Source: Faucicola sp032089155 (lineage in GTDB: Bacteria > Pseudomonadota > Gammaproteobacteria > Pseudomonadales > Moraxellaceae). Taken from it: a stretch of DNA of 5,311 nucleotides. The DNA lies in the NCBI GenBank assembly GCA_032089155.1, contig DAMDEV010000161.1, positions 1 through 5,311 of the forward strand. The letters are read 5' to 3'. Of the stretch, positions 4,996-5,311 are shown piece by piece. The position numbers were made by a program, and so were the translations under genes. Below the pieces are notes generated by a model. The model saw nothing but the letters and a program-made list of their open reading frames with translations. It had not been told where the DNA came from and did no database searches. Position 1 is the stretch's first letter; every line of letters starts with the position of its first letter.

Positions 4996-5160
4996 TTAAT
5001 GCGTAAAGAGACGTTACACAATGATATCTTTTGCCAATTTGTTTGAGGGTTTTTCTTGTAGCTAGATTGGGTTAGGTAGGATTAAGATAAGAAAACTAAA
5101 AGTAGCTGTGATCAATAGCTATGGTCTAAGAAATATTTTGTAACATTTTTGGGGAAAAAC

Positions 5161-5189
5161 TAGGCAGGTGAAATCCAGAGGGGTACAAT
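5161..5189 (+). promoter_or_regulatory. Candidate sigma70 promoter of the beta-ketoacyl-ACP synthase gene
   Basis: TAGGCA (5161-5166, 4 of 6) is followed by exactly 17 bp and TACAAT (5184-5189, 5 of 6). The predicted start near 5196 leaves a leader of about 39 nt before the ATG at 5235. Confidence 0.6.
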
Positions 5190-5193
5190 AGCG

Positions 5194-5214
5194 TGATATT
5201 TATCATCAATTGAT
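5194..5214. repeat. Two adjoining palindromes at the predicted transcription start
   Basis: TGATA TT TATCA (5194-5205) and the perfect ATCAATTGAT (5205-5214) share one base and cover the predicted start site of the synthase gene. The position suits an operator for a fatty-acid regulator, but no known FabR or FadR consensus was recognised. Confidence 0.3.
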
Positions 5215-5234
5215 TAAACCAAAAGGAATGGTAT

Positions 5235-5311
5235 ATGCAGCGCGTTGTAATCACAGGGGCAGGACTTATCTCGTGTATTGGTAATGACTTAGCCACAGTC
5301 AGCGAATCGCT
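5235..5311 (+). CDS. Beta-ketoacyl-ACP synthase, N-terminal fragment (partial, runs off the right edge)
   Basis: Twenty-five full codons read MQRVVITGAGLISCIGNDLA and onward. This is the characteristic N-terminus of condensing enzymes: the R-VVITG-G strand, then a Ser/Cys-x-IGN turn. These enzymes extend the acyl chain on acyl carrier protein in fatty acid synthesis. The short MQR start and the CIGN turn (E. coli FabB has MKRAVITG and SSIGN) look more like FabB (KAS I) than FabF, which begins MSKRRVVVTG and has SPVGN. The catalytic Cys-His-His residues lie beyond the window. The start is fixed by AAGGA 7 nt upstream (5223-5227). The earlier ATG at 5228 is in another frame. The gene is divergent from the EcsC-family gene. 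Confidence 0.8.
   Translation, partial: MQRVVITGAGLISCIGNDLATVSES

Noticed and set aside
4911..5021. Start of the EcsC-family protein at 5021 (342 aa)
   Set aside because: The ATG at 4910 has AAGGA 8 nt upstream. The extension covers the candidate promoter and nested repeats and has no clear ribosome site.

Overview
The window holds the 'str' operon of a gammaproteobacterium, written on the minus strand: rpsL (S12), rpsG (S7), fusA (EF-G) and the first 14 codons of tuf (EF-Tu), which runs off the left edge. The EF-G, S7 and S12 sequences resemble Moraxellaceae (the Acinetobacter/Psychrobacter/Moraxella group). The moderate AT richness and very AT-rich spacers suggest a Moraxella- or Psychrobacter-like organism. 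This placement comes from recalled family resemblance, not from a search.

Layout from right to left: at 5235 a plus-strand beta-ketoacyl-ACP synthase gene begins and leaves the window after 25 codons. A 324-bp divergent spacer separates it from a minus-strand gene for a 305-residue EcsC-family protein (3993-4910). A 359-bp spacer follows. It holds a long inverted repeat that probably ends the ecsC-like transcript, a degenerate 16-bp tandem repeat, a 12-bp palindrome and a near-consensus sigma70 promoter for rpsL (TTGATA, 17 bp, TATAAT). Then come rpsL, a structured 133-bp intercistronic region, rpsG, an unusually long structured 294-bp spacer, fusA, a 188-bp spacer with hairpins, and tuf.

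S12 and S7 build the 30S subunit, while EF-G and EF-Tu drive translocation and aminoacyl-tRNA delivery, so the four genes supply the elongation machinery together. The coding genes are ordinary and intact. The S12 residues usually altered in streptomycin resistance (K43, K88) are wild type. The points worth a second look lie in the spacers: an inverted repeat overlapping the rpsL -10 box, a candidate S7 autoregulatory site between rpsL and rpsG, and mutually exclusive hairpins plus a weak promoter before fusA. I found no CRISPR array, insertion sequence, tRNA or clear novel multi-gene system.
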